DNA from: Parapristionchus giblindavisi
Taxonomy: Eukaryota > Nematoda > Chromadorea > Rhabditida > Diplogasteridae
Direction: 5' to 3'
NCBI GenBank assembly: GCA_943737045.1
Contig: CALSFV010000002.1
Location: 1,240,001 to 1,304,000 of the forward strand
DNA length: 64,000 nucleotides
Positions within the stretch are counted from its first letter, which is position 1; each line of letters starts with the position of its first letter. This document shows positions 38,542 through 49,667 of this stretch, piece after piece. Position numbers and translations under genes: made by a program. The notes under the pieces were generated by a model. It saw nothing but the letters and a program-made list of their open reading frames with translations. It was not told the origin of the DNA and ran no database searches.

Positions 38542-41500
38542 ATGTCATCTTTCTGGCCAATCTTAATCAGAATCGTAACGACTGTCGAAGGAGGTCTAGG
38601 ATTCATTGTCAATATCATTCTTCTATACACGTTACTGTGGAAACGTTTCGATTCCATCTCTACTTCATATAAGATTGTCTTCATTATATCAGCCGTCCAA
38701 TCCTTTATCTCTTCACTTATCATCATTACAATTCAAAGCGTTAGGATTGATTTATTCAATAATAAGTTTTGCAATTTTAATGCTCTAAATTTAAAAAAAA
38801 GTGATTTGTAATGAACGTCGACCTTGTTACTTATCGTGTTTTGTAATATCCACAGGTCCATGCAATCAGTGAGGGACATGTAATTATTGCATTTTTCTCA
38901 CCAATAATGGTCGACGTCCCCAGAATTATCAGAAATGGAGTGAGATTTTATCTTAAATTGACAGAAAAAAATATTAATTTAATTTAAAACCGCTGTGCCA
39001 AAGTTTCCTGTTACGAAGGGAGCGCAATCTCTCTCAATGGTCTCTTCGGCGCGCAATACTCTCTCGTTGTTAGAGAACAGAGAAATAGTGTGCGCAATGG
39101 CTATTGAGAGAGGTAACATTCGCTTTAAAACTCTACGCTCTGTCAATGGGCAAAATTAGTTTATGGTGTGCATAGATCATTTGGGATAATTGATATAATA
39201 TATTTCAGTGCCTGGCCATAATGAGCGTTTCGATGTGCTTGACCTGGCAAATGGCGCCAGCACCACTCATAGTGCAGTATTTCGCATTGAACAGGCATGG
39301 ATATGCTGTTCTCAAGTTAAGTAGTTGAACTTCATATAGTTTTGATTTGTCAGATCTCAAATTAAACTGCGAAAACGATTCATAATCGCCTACTGCATAC
39401 CTGCTACGTTCGTTCTGCAAGATCTAGTAAGTTTGAGCATATCTGTAGTCCATGTAGCTTGGCAAAGTTCGAAGGGAAGTACGCAGGTTGACTGAAAAGT
39501 TCGCAAGAAAAGTCGGAAGAATGGTGAGAACTTTCCCTCGAACTTTCAACTTACTCTTTCATCGTCAATTGGTCCCATATACTGTTCAGCGAGTTCGGCA
39601 AATCCCAGACGGGTTAGGTGTACAGTATACCCCGGTCGAGTTATGTAAACTGTTCTCTCTAAAATTGGAGGACTAGCTTCCAACTAGCTAGAAAACAGTT
39701 CTGCAAATGCTGAATTTATGCCAAGAAGCGCCCCGCTCTGGCAACATATCAAAAGAGGGACACAGCGAAATCAATTGATATCTTCTTCTTACTAATTAAT
39801 TGAATTATATTAACCTGGTTGCTCAAATCGCATTTTAATGGGATACACTGACAAAAGTGCGAGAGTCAGTATTTTTCCGCGTGCTATATAAATAATAGAT
39901 GAATAATAGGTCATTGCAGTTCTGCATCCGACATTTGTTCCCTTCTCCACGCTACGAGATTGTCCTATACGATATAGTGAGAAGAACCTATGATCTGGAA
40001 GCAGACGAACAATTTTCGATCATGGGCTCTACACCTTTTCCTGATTCAGAAATGGTAATTCATTTTGTTCTTCATTTAGAATTTTTACATTTTTTTAGTG
40101 CGTTACTATTACAGTTAACTGTTTTAAATAAGCGGAACGGAATAACAAAAAAAAATTCTATTTTTTTCAGGACTGTGATGGTATAATTGGTCCCGGAGAA
40201 ATATTTCTCGCCCTTTCGCAAATCATTTGCTGCGTGATATGCAGCATTATTTTTCTCAAGGTTGTGAACTCACAGCAATTATATCAACATTTTTTATAAA
40301 ATGAAAAAAGGGTAAATTTAGATAAAAAATATACCCCTATTTTCTTTTGAGATTCGTTCCGAACTAATTATACTTGGCGTTCAGTTTAGTCAGAAGACGC
40401 TAAAGATGCAGAAAGTCTTCTTCGATCTGCAGAGGATCCAAGTAAGTGTTTTTTCTCTCTTAGAAACATCACAATTTCTTTTATCTTTATGTTTGTTATG
40501 CCTTGATATGCGAGAGTGCACGTGCGAGAGGGATTACTTTATAGGTTTATTAGCAGACTAATAACACTGACTAATACAAGGATAAATAAGGGCACATCCT
40601 GTGCGCGAGGATAAAGAGCAACCATCCAGGACTGATAGGATATCTCTATAGACATGAGTTCGAGGCAAGAGCGAGAGTCATGGTGACGAGAGAGTGGGTA
40701 GATCAGAGAGAGTGTAGTCTGAAATTACATGTAGACAATCGACATGATGCCATACTCTAATCAATAGGTAAAGGGAATAGTTATGATCAATACATATATG
40801 GAATAGGGTAAATATCGTACATGTAAAAATAGTTGTATCATGAATGGTGTGAATCAGGGTTGGGCGGTAAAGGGGGACCGGTAAAAAATTCGGTAACGGT
40901 AATTTACCGGTCTGAAACACCGGTAAAAAATCGGTAACACGGAAAAAACGGTAAATCTCTTAAAACCATTGTAAAATCGCGAAAAAATTGCAAAAAGTTT
41001 TGTGTTTATGTTTATTCGTTCAATCAGAAGTGCGACATCGTGCCTGACTCTATATGCGAATGGCAAAAGGCTAATTTGTTCTTACCTTGAGAGCAGTCAT
41101 AACAAAAAAAATTAATTTCATTTATTGGGTTATTAAATTTGATAAGAGTTATTTATGGTTAGAATAAATATCTGTTGAGTTATAAAATTACATTCGGATC
41201 AGAGATGGTATTAACGATTAACGAATTAACGAAAATCGTTAATTTTAACGATATTTTTCGTTAAATTTTAACGATTAACGAATTAACGAAAATATGTTAA
41301 TTTTCGTTAATTTTTTCGTTAATGAAAATGAGCGTTTGGACGCAGGGGAAGCGTATTTTTCTTACAAATTAGTACCCCTATTCTAGGCAAAATCTATTTT
41401 TTTTTGTCCAAATTCTATTTTTTTCAGTTTTTAAAGTTGTATTCGTTTAAAAACAATTGATATATCGATTTATGGGACATCGCAGTTCATGTTGTTCTAA

Positions 41501-42668
41501 TAAATAAACATGTTTGGAAAAAATTTCATATTTTGAGCATTAACGAAAGTTAACGAAATTAACGAAAATTAACGATTTATTTTTCGTTAATTTAACGACT
41601 TAACGAATTAACGAAAATTTTCATTAACGAACATCTCTGATTCGGATACGGTCAATTTCTCGAGATATTGAACATAATATCACTAAGAAATACTCAGAAT
41701 ATCTAGTGTAAATTTCAGTAATTACCGTTAAGAAACCGTAAAATTTACCGGTCGGTAAATTTTACGGTCAGAGACCGGTAAAACCGGTAAAAAATCGGTA
41801 ACGTAAAATTTTTCCGCCCAACCCTGGTGTGAATGGATCTGAACGGATCAGGCCGATCAAACGGGATTGTGAGCGAGCCGGCCATTTTCGTTATTTTTCT
41901 TTCTTTTCATTTTTTCTTTTCATCGAATCTACTATATTGAAATGTATTAGGCCAAAATATTACAAAAATCATCAACAAAAATCATCATTTTCGCGAGGAA
42001 TAAATTGCTCCAATGAACCAAAATTGACCCATTTATTCAACGTATAATCGGAACAATTTATTCATTTGTAAAGCAATGATTTTTGATAAATGGCAATATT
42101 TTGGCGTGATTTCTTTCAATACAGTAGACAAGAAGGAAAGAAAAACAATGAAAAGAAAGAAAAATAACGAAAATGGCCTTCTCGCCCACAATCCCGTTTG
42201 ATCTGCCTGATCCGTTCAGATCCATTCACACCGTTCATGATACAACTATTTTTACATGTACGATACTCAAGAATCCCTTTATAGAGTATCCTTCCCTTGG
42301 CAATTTCATCCTTCCCACTCGGCTTCTTTTCGTATTCCGTTATCAGTGGAAAAGACGTGGATGCTACATCATGTGCTATATCCTTCTCTCTTTGGCTAGT
42401 TCCAGCCATACAGGTTACAATAATTTAAAGGTTACTACCAGAAAGGTTTGTCCCCGTACCTCGGATGTGGTACCAAAGCAAAATGAAGAACCCTAAAGCT
42501 GTGTCGTCTAAATGAGTTCCTTTCCAATTGATTCGCTGCTTGATAAATGTCATGAAATTGTAAAAAAATGTTATGAAGTTTTCTTTGCAGGGATCGATCA
42601 ACCTTTTCTATGCCTGTAAATTCTCCAAACCTCCATCTGTAGTGATATCTGGATTTGATGTCACCTGA
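38542..42668 (+). CDS. seven-transmembrane chemoreceptor (Srh/Sri-like), receptor F
   Basis: A nine-exon model in phase: 38542-38739, 38856-38939, 39209-39315, 39354-39426, 39920-40054, 40171-40260, 40352-40441, 42285-42413, 42591-42668 (984 nt, 327 aa), the usual length of nematode serpentine receptors. Visible: TM1 GFIVNIILLYTLLWKRFDSI, then FIISAVQSFISSLIIITIQS, PLIVQYFALNRHG, RFIIAYCIPATFV, the extracellular-type LFPSPRYEIVLYDIVRRTYD, ALSQIICCVICSIIFLK, the cytosolic FSQKTLKMQKVFFDLQRIQ signature (S.KT..LQ..FF in Srh-type receptors), and TM6/7 LPLAISSFPLGFFSYSVISG ... SLWLVPAIQ. Exon lengths of 73, 90, 90 and 129 nt are shared with the convergent receptor G, supporting both. Intron 7 (1.84 kb) is filled by three nested transposons. 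Subfamily call is tentative. Confidence 0.82.
39015..39128. mobile_element. MITE-1 copy
   Basis: GAAGGGAGCGCAATCTCTCT to AGAGAGGTAACATTCGCTTTAA with the usual inverted core. It lies in intron 2 of receptor F. Confidence 0.8.
40855..41826. mobile_element. hAT-A element, 8 bp target duplication
   Basis: Ends CAGGGTTGGGCGG and CCGCCCAACCCTG. Exact direct repeat GTGTGAAT at 40847-40854 and 41827-41834. Internal CCGGTAAAAA repeats. The 8 bp duplication and CAGGG end are hAT hallmarks. It carries hAT-B nested inside. Copy 2 of the segmental duplication contains only its right part (to 49209). Confidence 0.92.
41200..41639. mobile_element. hAT-B element, 8 bp target duplication
   Basis: Ends CAGAGATG and CATCTCTG. 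Exact ATTCGGAT repeats at 41192-41199 and 41640-41647. Subterminal TTAACGAAAA-type repeats at both ends. Nested in hAT-A. The duplicate is at 48583-49022. Confidence 0.92.
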
Positions 42669-42942
42669 TTAGACAATCAAGATCCAAATACCTATTGAAA
42701 TAATAATTTTATAATAAAAGATTGTCATGACTATTGTAACTGACGATCATCTGAAGCAATAATAATAATCTAAACACTTGTCACGCGATGTATATCACAG
42801 ATGATTCCAGCCATTGTGAGACGTGAAAAATCAAAGAATAAATGTAGATATCAAATTCTAAAAATATATTGAAAATTCATTTGCTATTTGTTGGCACACT
42901 TGCCTGTTTCCAGGATCTAGTCTCGTGGTCTCAGAGTCTCAT

Positions 42943-43393
42943 ACACTCACAGAAAATTCCCTTAGGGAAGTTTTAGAACTGCATTTCCCTTAGGGAATAA
43001 TTCCCTGATCGGCTGAGAATCCCTTGTATGTAAGGGATTTCTTACCAGGGAATTATTCCCTTAAAAATTCCCTTACATATAAGGGATTTCCAATTTCAAC
43101 CTGCATATGTACGACCGCGTCTGATTAGAGATATCATCACGTTCTACGAGATGGCTTAGTGGCAAGAGTGTTGTGTAGTGATCCGAACCTCGTATGTTCG
43201 GATCCTACCCAGCGTAAATCAACGTTGCCCATTTTTCTTATTGTTTAAATCTATTTCAAATCCCTTAAATGTAAGGCAATAATTCCCTTACATGTAAGGG
43301 AAATAATTCCCTTATATAACTGGGAATAATTCTCTTGGGGTACCTTAGCCAGGGAATTATTCCCTTAAATATAAGGGAAATTTCTGTGAGTGT
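42943..43393. mobile_element. TIR element with AAGGGAA repeats and a tRNA-like core
   Basis: Ends ACACTCACAGAAA and inverse. The flanks are filled with AATTCCCTTA / TAAGGGAATT repeats in both orientations. The core (43145-43215) has a tRNA-like A box (GATGGCTTAGTGGCAAGAG) and B box (TGTTCGGATCC). Duplicate at 50326-50776. Confidence 0.8.
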
Positions 43394-43450
43394 AGTCTGA
43401 CAGAGAAAAAGGTAGAACGAAAAGAGAGAGAGAGTGTGCGCAAGTGATAG

Positions 43451-43657
43451 CTCTGGTATTTTGAAACTTAAAGTCTACTTAAATTACGTCACAGACTTTA
43501 AGTAGACTTTAAGTAAACTTAAAGTGAAAGAACATTTGACGAAATGCATTACAGTATATCACACCACTTTAAGTAGACTTGCGTTTTACTTTAAGTTTAC
43601 TTAAAGTCTACTTAAAGTGCGGAGTTTAAGTAGACTTTAAGTTTCAAAATACCAGAG
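43451..43657. mobile_element. MITE-3, intact
   Basis: Ends CTCTGGTATTTTG and CAAAATACCAGAG, with internal AGTAGACTTTAAGT blocks. Duplicate at 50834-51040. Confidence 0.9.
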
Positions 43658-43702
43658 AGAGAGCAGACGACGATGGAGCACAGCAACAACATGGTGCACC
43701 AT

Positions 43703-44138
43703 CAGAGATGCTCGTTAATGAAAATTTTCGTTAATTCGTTAAGTCGTTAAATTAATGAAAAATAAGTCGTTAATTTTCGTTAATTTCGTTAACTTTCGTT
43801 AATGCTCAAAGTATGAAATTTTTCTCCAAACACGTTTATTTATTAGAACTACATGAACAGTGATGTTTCATAAATCGATATATCAATTGTTTTTATACGA
43901 ATACAGCTTTAAAAACTGGAAAAAAAGAATTTGGACAAAAAAAGATTTTGCCTAAAGGTGAGGTGATAATGTGTAAGAAAAATACGCCTCTCCAGCATCC
44001 AACCGCTCATTTTCATTAACGAAAAAATTGACGAAAATTAATTTATTTTCGTTAATTCGATAATCGTTAAAAATTAACGAAAAATATCGTTAAAATTAAC
44101 GATTTTCGTTAATTCATTAATCGTTAATACCATCTCTG
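43703..44138. mobile_element. hAT-B element, second insertion
   Basis: CAGAGATG and CATCTCTG ends with an exact TGCACCAT duplication at 43695-43702 and 44139-44146. It is in opposite orientation to the copy at 41200-41639. Duplicate at 51086-51521. Confidence 0.92.
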
Positions 44139-44310
44139 TGCACCATGCCGTAACGTAAGAAACATTGCCATTCAACTTGCACTGTTATTCAACCACCTTC
44201 CCTCGACAACCCCCCATGCTGTTTATTCTAACAATTACCCTTCTCATGAAGCGAGAGTTATGATCAGTGTGTGCGATTTATACAAATTGAAATCGCACTT
44301 GTTCCATAAT

Positions 44311-45141
44311 TTATTTCCTTCCTCTAATAACGACAACAGGGGGTGGTCTTCGGACGACCACAGGTCTAAACGCCGGTCTAAAAGCCGGTCGGAACATCGG
44401 TCGAGGTCCTCGGAATGGCGGTCGCACAACAATGACCTGTCGCCTGTCGCGTACAACACTGGGCGAATCGTGTGCAGTCGGAAGTGCTGCAACAGCCGAG
44501 CTGCAAAATCAATAGATAAATCAATTAGTACCACTAGCAGACGTAGAACAAAAGTTTGGATTGGTATGTGCGAGCTCTGGTATTTTGAAACTTAAAGTCT
44601 ACTTAAACTCCGCACTTTAAGTAGACTTTAAGTAAACTTAAGTAAAACGCAAGTCTGCTTAAAGTGGTGTGATATACTGTTATGCATTTCGTCAAATGTT
44701 CTTTCACTTTAAGTTTACTTAGAGTCTACTTAAAGTCTGTGACGTAATTTAAGTAGACTTTAAGTTTCAAAATACCAGAGAGTGTTCGACAAGAACTGCG
44801 TCGTATTTTGGGAATCAGGGTCCTATTGTTGCCCATGGCATGATTATTAACAGTTTAAAAAAATGTATTCTCAACGTAGATCTACCAACAATATACATGC
44901 TATGTGACTGTTCAATATAATATACATAGGCTATTATTTATTTCTGATATAGTTAAGAAAGGGAAGCAACAATGCAGTAATTCATTACCCCCATTCGAAA
45001 GTTATGCAAGAAAACAGGTTGAGTGACATAGAAAGTAGGGGAAACTAGGAACAACTATAAACTAGAAAGTAGGAAAAAGCAGGAAAAAGTAGAAACTCAC
45101 AGAGCGAGAATAGCGACGAATAGGAGGGCAAGAACGTTCAT
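44311..45141 (-). CDS. secreted Pro/Arg-rich peptide precursor (candidate antimicrobial or amidated neuropeptide-like), copy 1
   Basis: Two minus-strand exons, 45141-45101 and 44500-44311, joined by GTGAGT / TTTTGCAG sites in phase 2, give 76 aa. Residues 1-19 form a signal peptide (MNVLALLFVAILALSAVAA). A short acidic-neutral propeptide ends in R-D-R-R (31-34), a dibasic processing site. The predicted mature part starts at Gln35 (able to form pyroglutamate) and has ten Pro, eleven Arg/Lys and no acidic residue, with repeated F-R-P units (positions 43-60). It ends Gly-Arg-Lys, the classic C-terminal amidation signal. This organisation is that of a processed secreted peptide. The composition suggests a Pro/Arg-rich antimicrobial peptide, but a neuropeptide-like role is equally possible. 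ATG is preceded by TATTACAG, a possible trans-splice acceptor, and AATAAA overlaps the stop. The intron carries a MITE-3. No known family is recognised. Confidence 0.75.
44575..44780. mobile_element. MITE-3 in the peptide-gene intron
   Basis: CTCTGGTATTTTG to CAAAATACCAGAG, intact TIRs, inside the 600 bp intron of the secreted-peptide gene. Duplicate at 51958-52163. Confidence 0.9.
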
Positions 45142-45403
45142 ATTCTGTAATACATACCCTTCACCATAATATATATAGTTTTTTAGCACTACGGAATTGG
45201 TCAAATTGTGCTTTGTCGAACTAAGATTCATCATCGATCATCATCATGTTCTCTAAATGTTCCTTAAATTTGGCCACGATCTTTGACCATCTTGATATAA
45301 CAGACGTTGTAATGTACTTATAGTTAGAATGGTGACTCACTCTTTCCAATTACAACATCGAATTGATTGTACTGGGTTATCTTCATTGTTTTGGATAGTA
45401 TGT

Positions 45404-45863
45404 TAGTGTAGAGCTTGGTTATGCCATAGGTAAAACGAAGAGTTGGATCATATTAGTTTATTAGTCAGACGCGTTTCGGGTGTTCAAACCCATCATCAGT
45501 GACATTACCTACAAATAACAAACATTGGAACTAGACAAGAGTGAAAACACGAGAATCAGAGGAAAATGACAAACGGCTGCAAATGATGACTATAGAGTGA
45601 AAAGATGAGTGAGAGAGTGGGTAGATGGGTTATGTTAGAGACAGTGAGAGAAGAGATAATGGGGTGAGGTCATCAGTGAGTTCATAGCGGGCATTTTTGT
45701 CATTTTCCTCTGATTCTCGTGTTTTCACTCTTGTCTAGTTCCAATGTTTGTTATTTGTAGGTAATGTCACTGATGATGTTTGAACACCCGAAACGCGTCT
45801 GACCAATAAACTAATATGATCCAACTCTTCGTTTTACCTATGGCATAACCAAGCTCTACACTA
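45404..45863. mobile_element. foldback element, TAGTGTAGAGC ends
   Basis: Arms of about 180 bp (TAGTGTAGAGCTTGGTTATG and its inverse) enclose about 100 bp. The arms include ACGCGTTTCGGGTGTTCAAA and a CATCATCAGTGACATTACCT block. It lies upstream of the peptide gene. Duplicate at 52787-53246. Confidence 0.85.
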
Positions 45864-46058
45864 ATTACAACATCAATCGTCCCTTCATCGCTCTGTTTTC
45901 ACATAGAGAACGGAGAATTGGAGCACGAATGATTTTCAACAATGGAGGTAAAATATTTTGTTTTATATTTAACGATTTTATCTTGCATTTAAAACCTTTA
46001 TCGGTAATCTTTATCATCAATAATTTCAGTTTACATTTTTTCTCTGTTCCTAACAAAA

Positions 46059-46514
46059 AGGCGATGTTACATTTTTAAAACGGGCACACGTCCACGTGCG
46101 TTTTTCACTTCGTAAAACGGACGTGGACGTCACGTTAGTTCAAAATGCGAGAAAAATGGGAATAACGGGGCAATGGGAATGCTTTGGGGATGCTTGCTTT
46201 GGCGACTTTTCCCAAAAACGTAGTGCGCGGTTTGGTGTATTTTCACAATCTCTTATTGTGAGACGATAGTTCATTAGTCAGAGCGGCGCACCTCAGACAG
46301 GTTTGGAAGCGCGGCGGAGAGTGTGACAGAGAGAATCATTTGATGCAATCTCGCACGCACACCCTCTCATATGCAGCCCACCAAACCCGCCTGGCATCCG
46401 CCTCGCCCTCTTTATAAGTTGGAAAACGTGATTCGCCCTTCCTTCATTGTTGCCCCGCTATTACAGAGGCTGAACTATCGTGACGTGCGCCCGTTTTGAA
46501 TTTGTAACACCGCC
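46059..46514. mobile_element. TIR element, GGCG.TGTTAC ends
   Basis: Left GGCGATGTTACATTTTTAAA and ACGGGCACACGTC; right GACGTGCGCCCGTTTT and GTAACACCGCC. The core is rich in CGC. Duplicate at 53442-53897. Confidence 0.75.
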
Positions 46515-46915
46515 TAAGAATGGTAAAGTAGGCCGGAAGAAGAGTTTAGGCCCTCCGGACTGAATTGGCCTTGAACTATTACTGGCCTAGCAGTGATCAT
46601 CCGCCAGGACTTCGTGCGCCTAGAATATCGGGTTGTGCCTTTACCGTTTTACTTTTTCTTACCTATGCATGTCATCGAACTGCAACACTCGGCTTCATTT
46701 GAACAGTATTTCGAGATGGTGTAGGCGATCCCCCACGACTGCCGCGCACAAAGAATAGCTGAACACCTCCCTGAAGTGATTCCAAGACGTTATGACGGAG
46801 GTTACGGCGTGCGCACGTTTTGAATATGAAACACCGCATAAGGGGAAGAGTTCCGTAATCGTAAAACTTTGCTAGGGAATAATTTCCTCGATAAAGAAAT
46901 TGTCTGTGGGTGTAC

Positions 46916-47044
46916 CTGCACTGAAGGACATATCCAGATCACGAGGGTAAATAGGAGAGTGATGTAGTCGAGGTTGATCTGCGCTAACGATCCAACGACG
47001 AAGATGAGCAAAGGCACACTGATTACAGCCAGCGGTAGGAAACC
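46916..47044 (-). pseudogene. orphan copy of receptor G exon 8
   Basis: 129 nt, identical to 54299-54427 and encoding the TM6-TM7 segment FLPLAVISVPLLIFVVGSLA ... ICPSVQ. No upstream receptor G exons lie on this side, because they are all to the right of copy 2. This is a by-product of the tandem duplication. Confidence 0.8.
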
Positions 47045-47049
47045 CTTAA

Positions 47050-47162
47050 AGGGAGCGTAACCTCTCTCAATGGTCTCGTCGACGCGCAATGCTTTCTCAT
47101 TGTTAAAGAACAGAGAAATAGTGTGCGCAACGAAGAGACCATTGATTGAGGTCACTCTCCCT
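47050..47162. mobile_element. MITE-1 at receptor exon boundary, unit 1
   Basis: TTAA-flanked, AGGGAGCGTAACCTC end to GTCACTCTCCCT end. It abuts the exon at 46916-47044. Duplicate at 54433-54545. Confidence 0.85.
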
Positions 47163-47253
47163 TTAAAATTGTCTCGGACTTTTTGATTGGACTAATTCGA
47201 AAGTCGCCACTCTGACTATTCTATCTCGCTCTGGTAGTATGGTCTGAGACATA

Positions 47254-48441
47254 CTCTGGTATTTTGAAACTTAAAGTCTACTTAAGAGAGATGGCCGTTA
47301 AGACTCGACCACCCCCCGGACACGTGAGCTAGCAATGAGAACTGGGAGTCCATACTTGGGTGTTAGGAGTGCCCCCGGCCCTTATTACACAAAACGGCTG
47401 AAATTTCCTGTTTGCGCCCTCAGGCTATTAGAAAAAAAAATTTAAAAAAAAAAAACTTTAAAAAATCATAATTTTTCTTTTTTTCGAAAATAAACGAATT
47501 TCATATTGATTATGCACATTGCAAAGTACAAAGACAGAGTATTACAGATAGCAAGTTGGAAACTGCTTCAAACACAATTCAGATTTTTCGCACGCATAAA
47601 ACACTAAAAAATTCGAAAAATGGTTGAAAGGAGAGATCGGCCATTGAGCATTGGCTGAATATTATTCACATCATTAGTACTTCACAATAAGCCGCATAAA
47701 TGAAAACATTTCAATCTTGAGAAATTTTGAAATTTTCGGACCATGAAAATCGAAATTTTCATATTGATCCAAGTGATGGGCTTCTTGTGTCATTTTACTG
47801 GTCTCACCTCGAAACTTTGTGTAAAGCACAATTCCGCACCAATCGTTTGGAAAATACAGCATTTGTTCGGGAAAACCATCGATGACGGAAGTTCGAGCGA
47901 AAAATTCGACAAAATGTTCGATCGGGAAGAATCCAGTTTTAAGTTACATCAATGCACAATTGCTTAGGCTACAATACCTGGTCGGAAATTTTGGGCACTC
48001 ACTAAAACAAGGGCTGATTTGTCCGAAAAAACCAAAATTTTGTCTTAAAAAAGTGGTTTAGGAATCAACGGGCATTCGATGCTAATAGTGAATTAGCAAG
48101 CACTGTGCACCCTAGACGCATCGCAAATGGTATTTAGACTTCATCTCAACAATTTGAAAAATTATGATTTTTTAAAGTTAAAAAAAAAATTATTTTTTCT
48201 AATAGCCTGAGGACACAAACAGGAAATTTCAGCCGTTTTGTGTAACAAGGGCCGGGGGCACTCCTAACACCCAAGTATGGACTCCCAGTTCTCATTGCTA
48301 GCTCACGTGTCCGGGGGTGGTCGAATATGATCGAGTCTTAGGGAACAGGCCTCTTAAACTCCGCACTTTAAGTAGACTTTAAGTAAACTTAAACTAAAAC
48401 GCAAGTCTACTTAAAGTGGTGTGGTATACTGTAATGCATTT
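47254..48441. mobile_element. MITE-3 split by a 1.07 kb element; right end lost at duplication junction
   Basis: MITE-3 left part 47254-47285 and continuation 48353-48441. The insert 47286-48352 has imperfect TIRs (both ends share TAAGACTCGA and ACCACCCCC, then CACGTGAGCTAGCAATGAGA and inverse) and a CTTAA duplication at the insertion point. In unit 2 the whole MITE-3 (54637-55913) is complete. Confidence 0.85.
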
Positions 48442-48489
48442 TAACCATAAATAACTCTTATCAAATTTAATAACCCAATAAATGAAATT
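48442..48489. repeat. foldback junction between duplication units
   Basis: 48 bp that is the reverse complement of the first ~48 bp of unit 2 (AACCATAAATAACTCTTATC against GATAAGAGTTATTTATGGTT), separated by only a few bases, forming a palindrome exactly at the junction. Confidence 0.9.
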
Positions 48490-49667
48490 AAAAATTAATT
48501 TCATTTATTGGGTTATTAAATTTGATAAGAGTTATTTATGGTTAGAATAAATATCTGTTGAGTTATAAAATTACATTCGGATCAGAGATGGTATTAACGA
48601 TTAACGAATTAACGAAAATCGTTAATTTTAACGATATTTTTCGTTAAATTTTAACGATTAACGAATTAACGAAAATATGTTAATTTTCGTTAATTTTTTC
48701 GTTAATGAAAATGAGCGTTTGGACGCAGGGGAAGCGTATTTTTCTTACAAATTAGTACCCCTATTCTAGGCAAAATCTATTTTTTTTTGTCCAAATTCTA
48801 TTTTTTTCAGTTTTTAAAGTTGTATTCGTTTAAAAACAATTGATATATCGATTTATGGGACATCGCAGTTCATGTTGTTCTAATAAATAAACATGTTTGG
48901 AAAAAATTTCATATTTTGAGCATTAACGAAAGTTAACGAAATTAACGAAAATTAACGATTTATTTTTCGTTAATTTAACGACTTAACGAATTAACGAAAA
49001 TTTTCATTAACGAACATCTCTGATTCGGATACGGTCAATTTCTCGAGATATTGAACATAATATCACTAAGAAATACTCAGAATATCTAGTGTAAATTTCA
49101 GTAATTACCGTTAAGAAACCGTAAAATTTACCGGTCGGTAAATTTTACGGTCAGAGACCGGTAAAACCGGTAAAAATTCGGTAACGTAAAATTTTTCCGC
49201 CCAACCCTGGTGTGAATGGATCTGAACGGATCAGGCCGATCAAACGGGATTGTGAGCGAGCCGGCCATTTTCGTTATTTTTCTTTCTTTTCATTTTTTCT
49301 TTTCATCGAATCTACTATATTGAAATGTATTAGGCCAAAATATTACAAAAATCATCAACAAAAATCATCATTTTCGCGAGGAATAAATTGCTCCAATGAA
49401 CCAAAATTGACCCATTTATTCAACGTATAATCGGAACAATTTATTCATTTGTAAAGCAATGATTTTTGATAAATGGCAATATTTTGGCGTGATTTCTTTC
49501 AATACAGTAGACAAGAAGGAAAGAAAAACAATGAAAAGAAAGAAAAATAACGAAAATGGCCTTCTCGCCCACAATCCCGTTTGATCTGCCTGATCCGTTC
49601 AGATCCATTCACACCGTTCATGATACAACTATTTTTACATGTACGATACTCAAGAATCCCTTTATAG

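Larger units (their letters stand above)
40813..42265. mobile_element. outer TIR element in receptor F intron
   Basis: Left TATCGTACATGTAAAAATAG and right CTATTTTTACATGTACGATA are inverted. The TIR continues through GTGTGAATGGATCTGAACGG once the nested hAT-A insertion is skipped. The right end is 19 bp before receptor F exon 8. Confidence 0.85.
41110..48441. repeat. tandem segmental duplication, unit 1
   Basis: This 7.33 kb unit is repeated at 48490-55820 with an offset of 7381-7383 bp. Only one substitution (near 41794 / 49177) and two homopolymer length changes (near 47447 and 48180) were noticed. It contains the last two exons of receptor F, the secreted-peptide gene, an orphan copy of receptor G exon 8 and many transposons. 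Breakpoints fall inside hAT-A on the left and inside a MITE-3 on the right. Confidence 0.95.

Noticed and set aside
40442..40812. Receptor F truncated after exon 7
   Set aside because: The missing TM6-7 and terminal exons were found beyond the nested transposons at 42285-42413 and 42591-42668, in phase.
44260..44595. 111-residue + strand frame rich in RS/HRS repeats, resembling an SR-type protein
   Set aside because: It is antisense to exon 2 of the secreted-peptide gene. The Arg-Pro codons of that gene read backwards give Arg/Ser-rich sequence, and the frame runs into a MITE-3.
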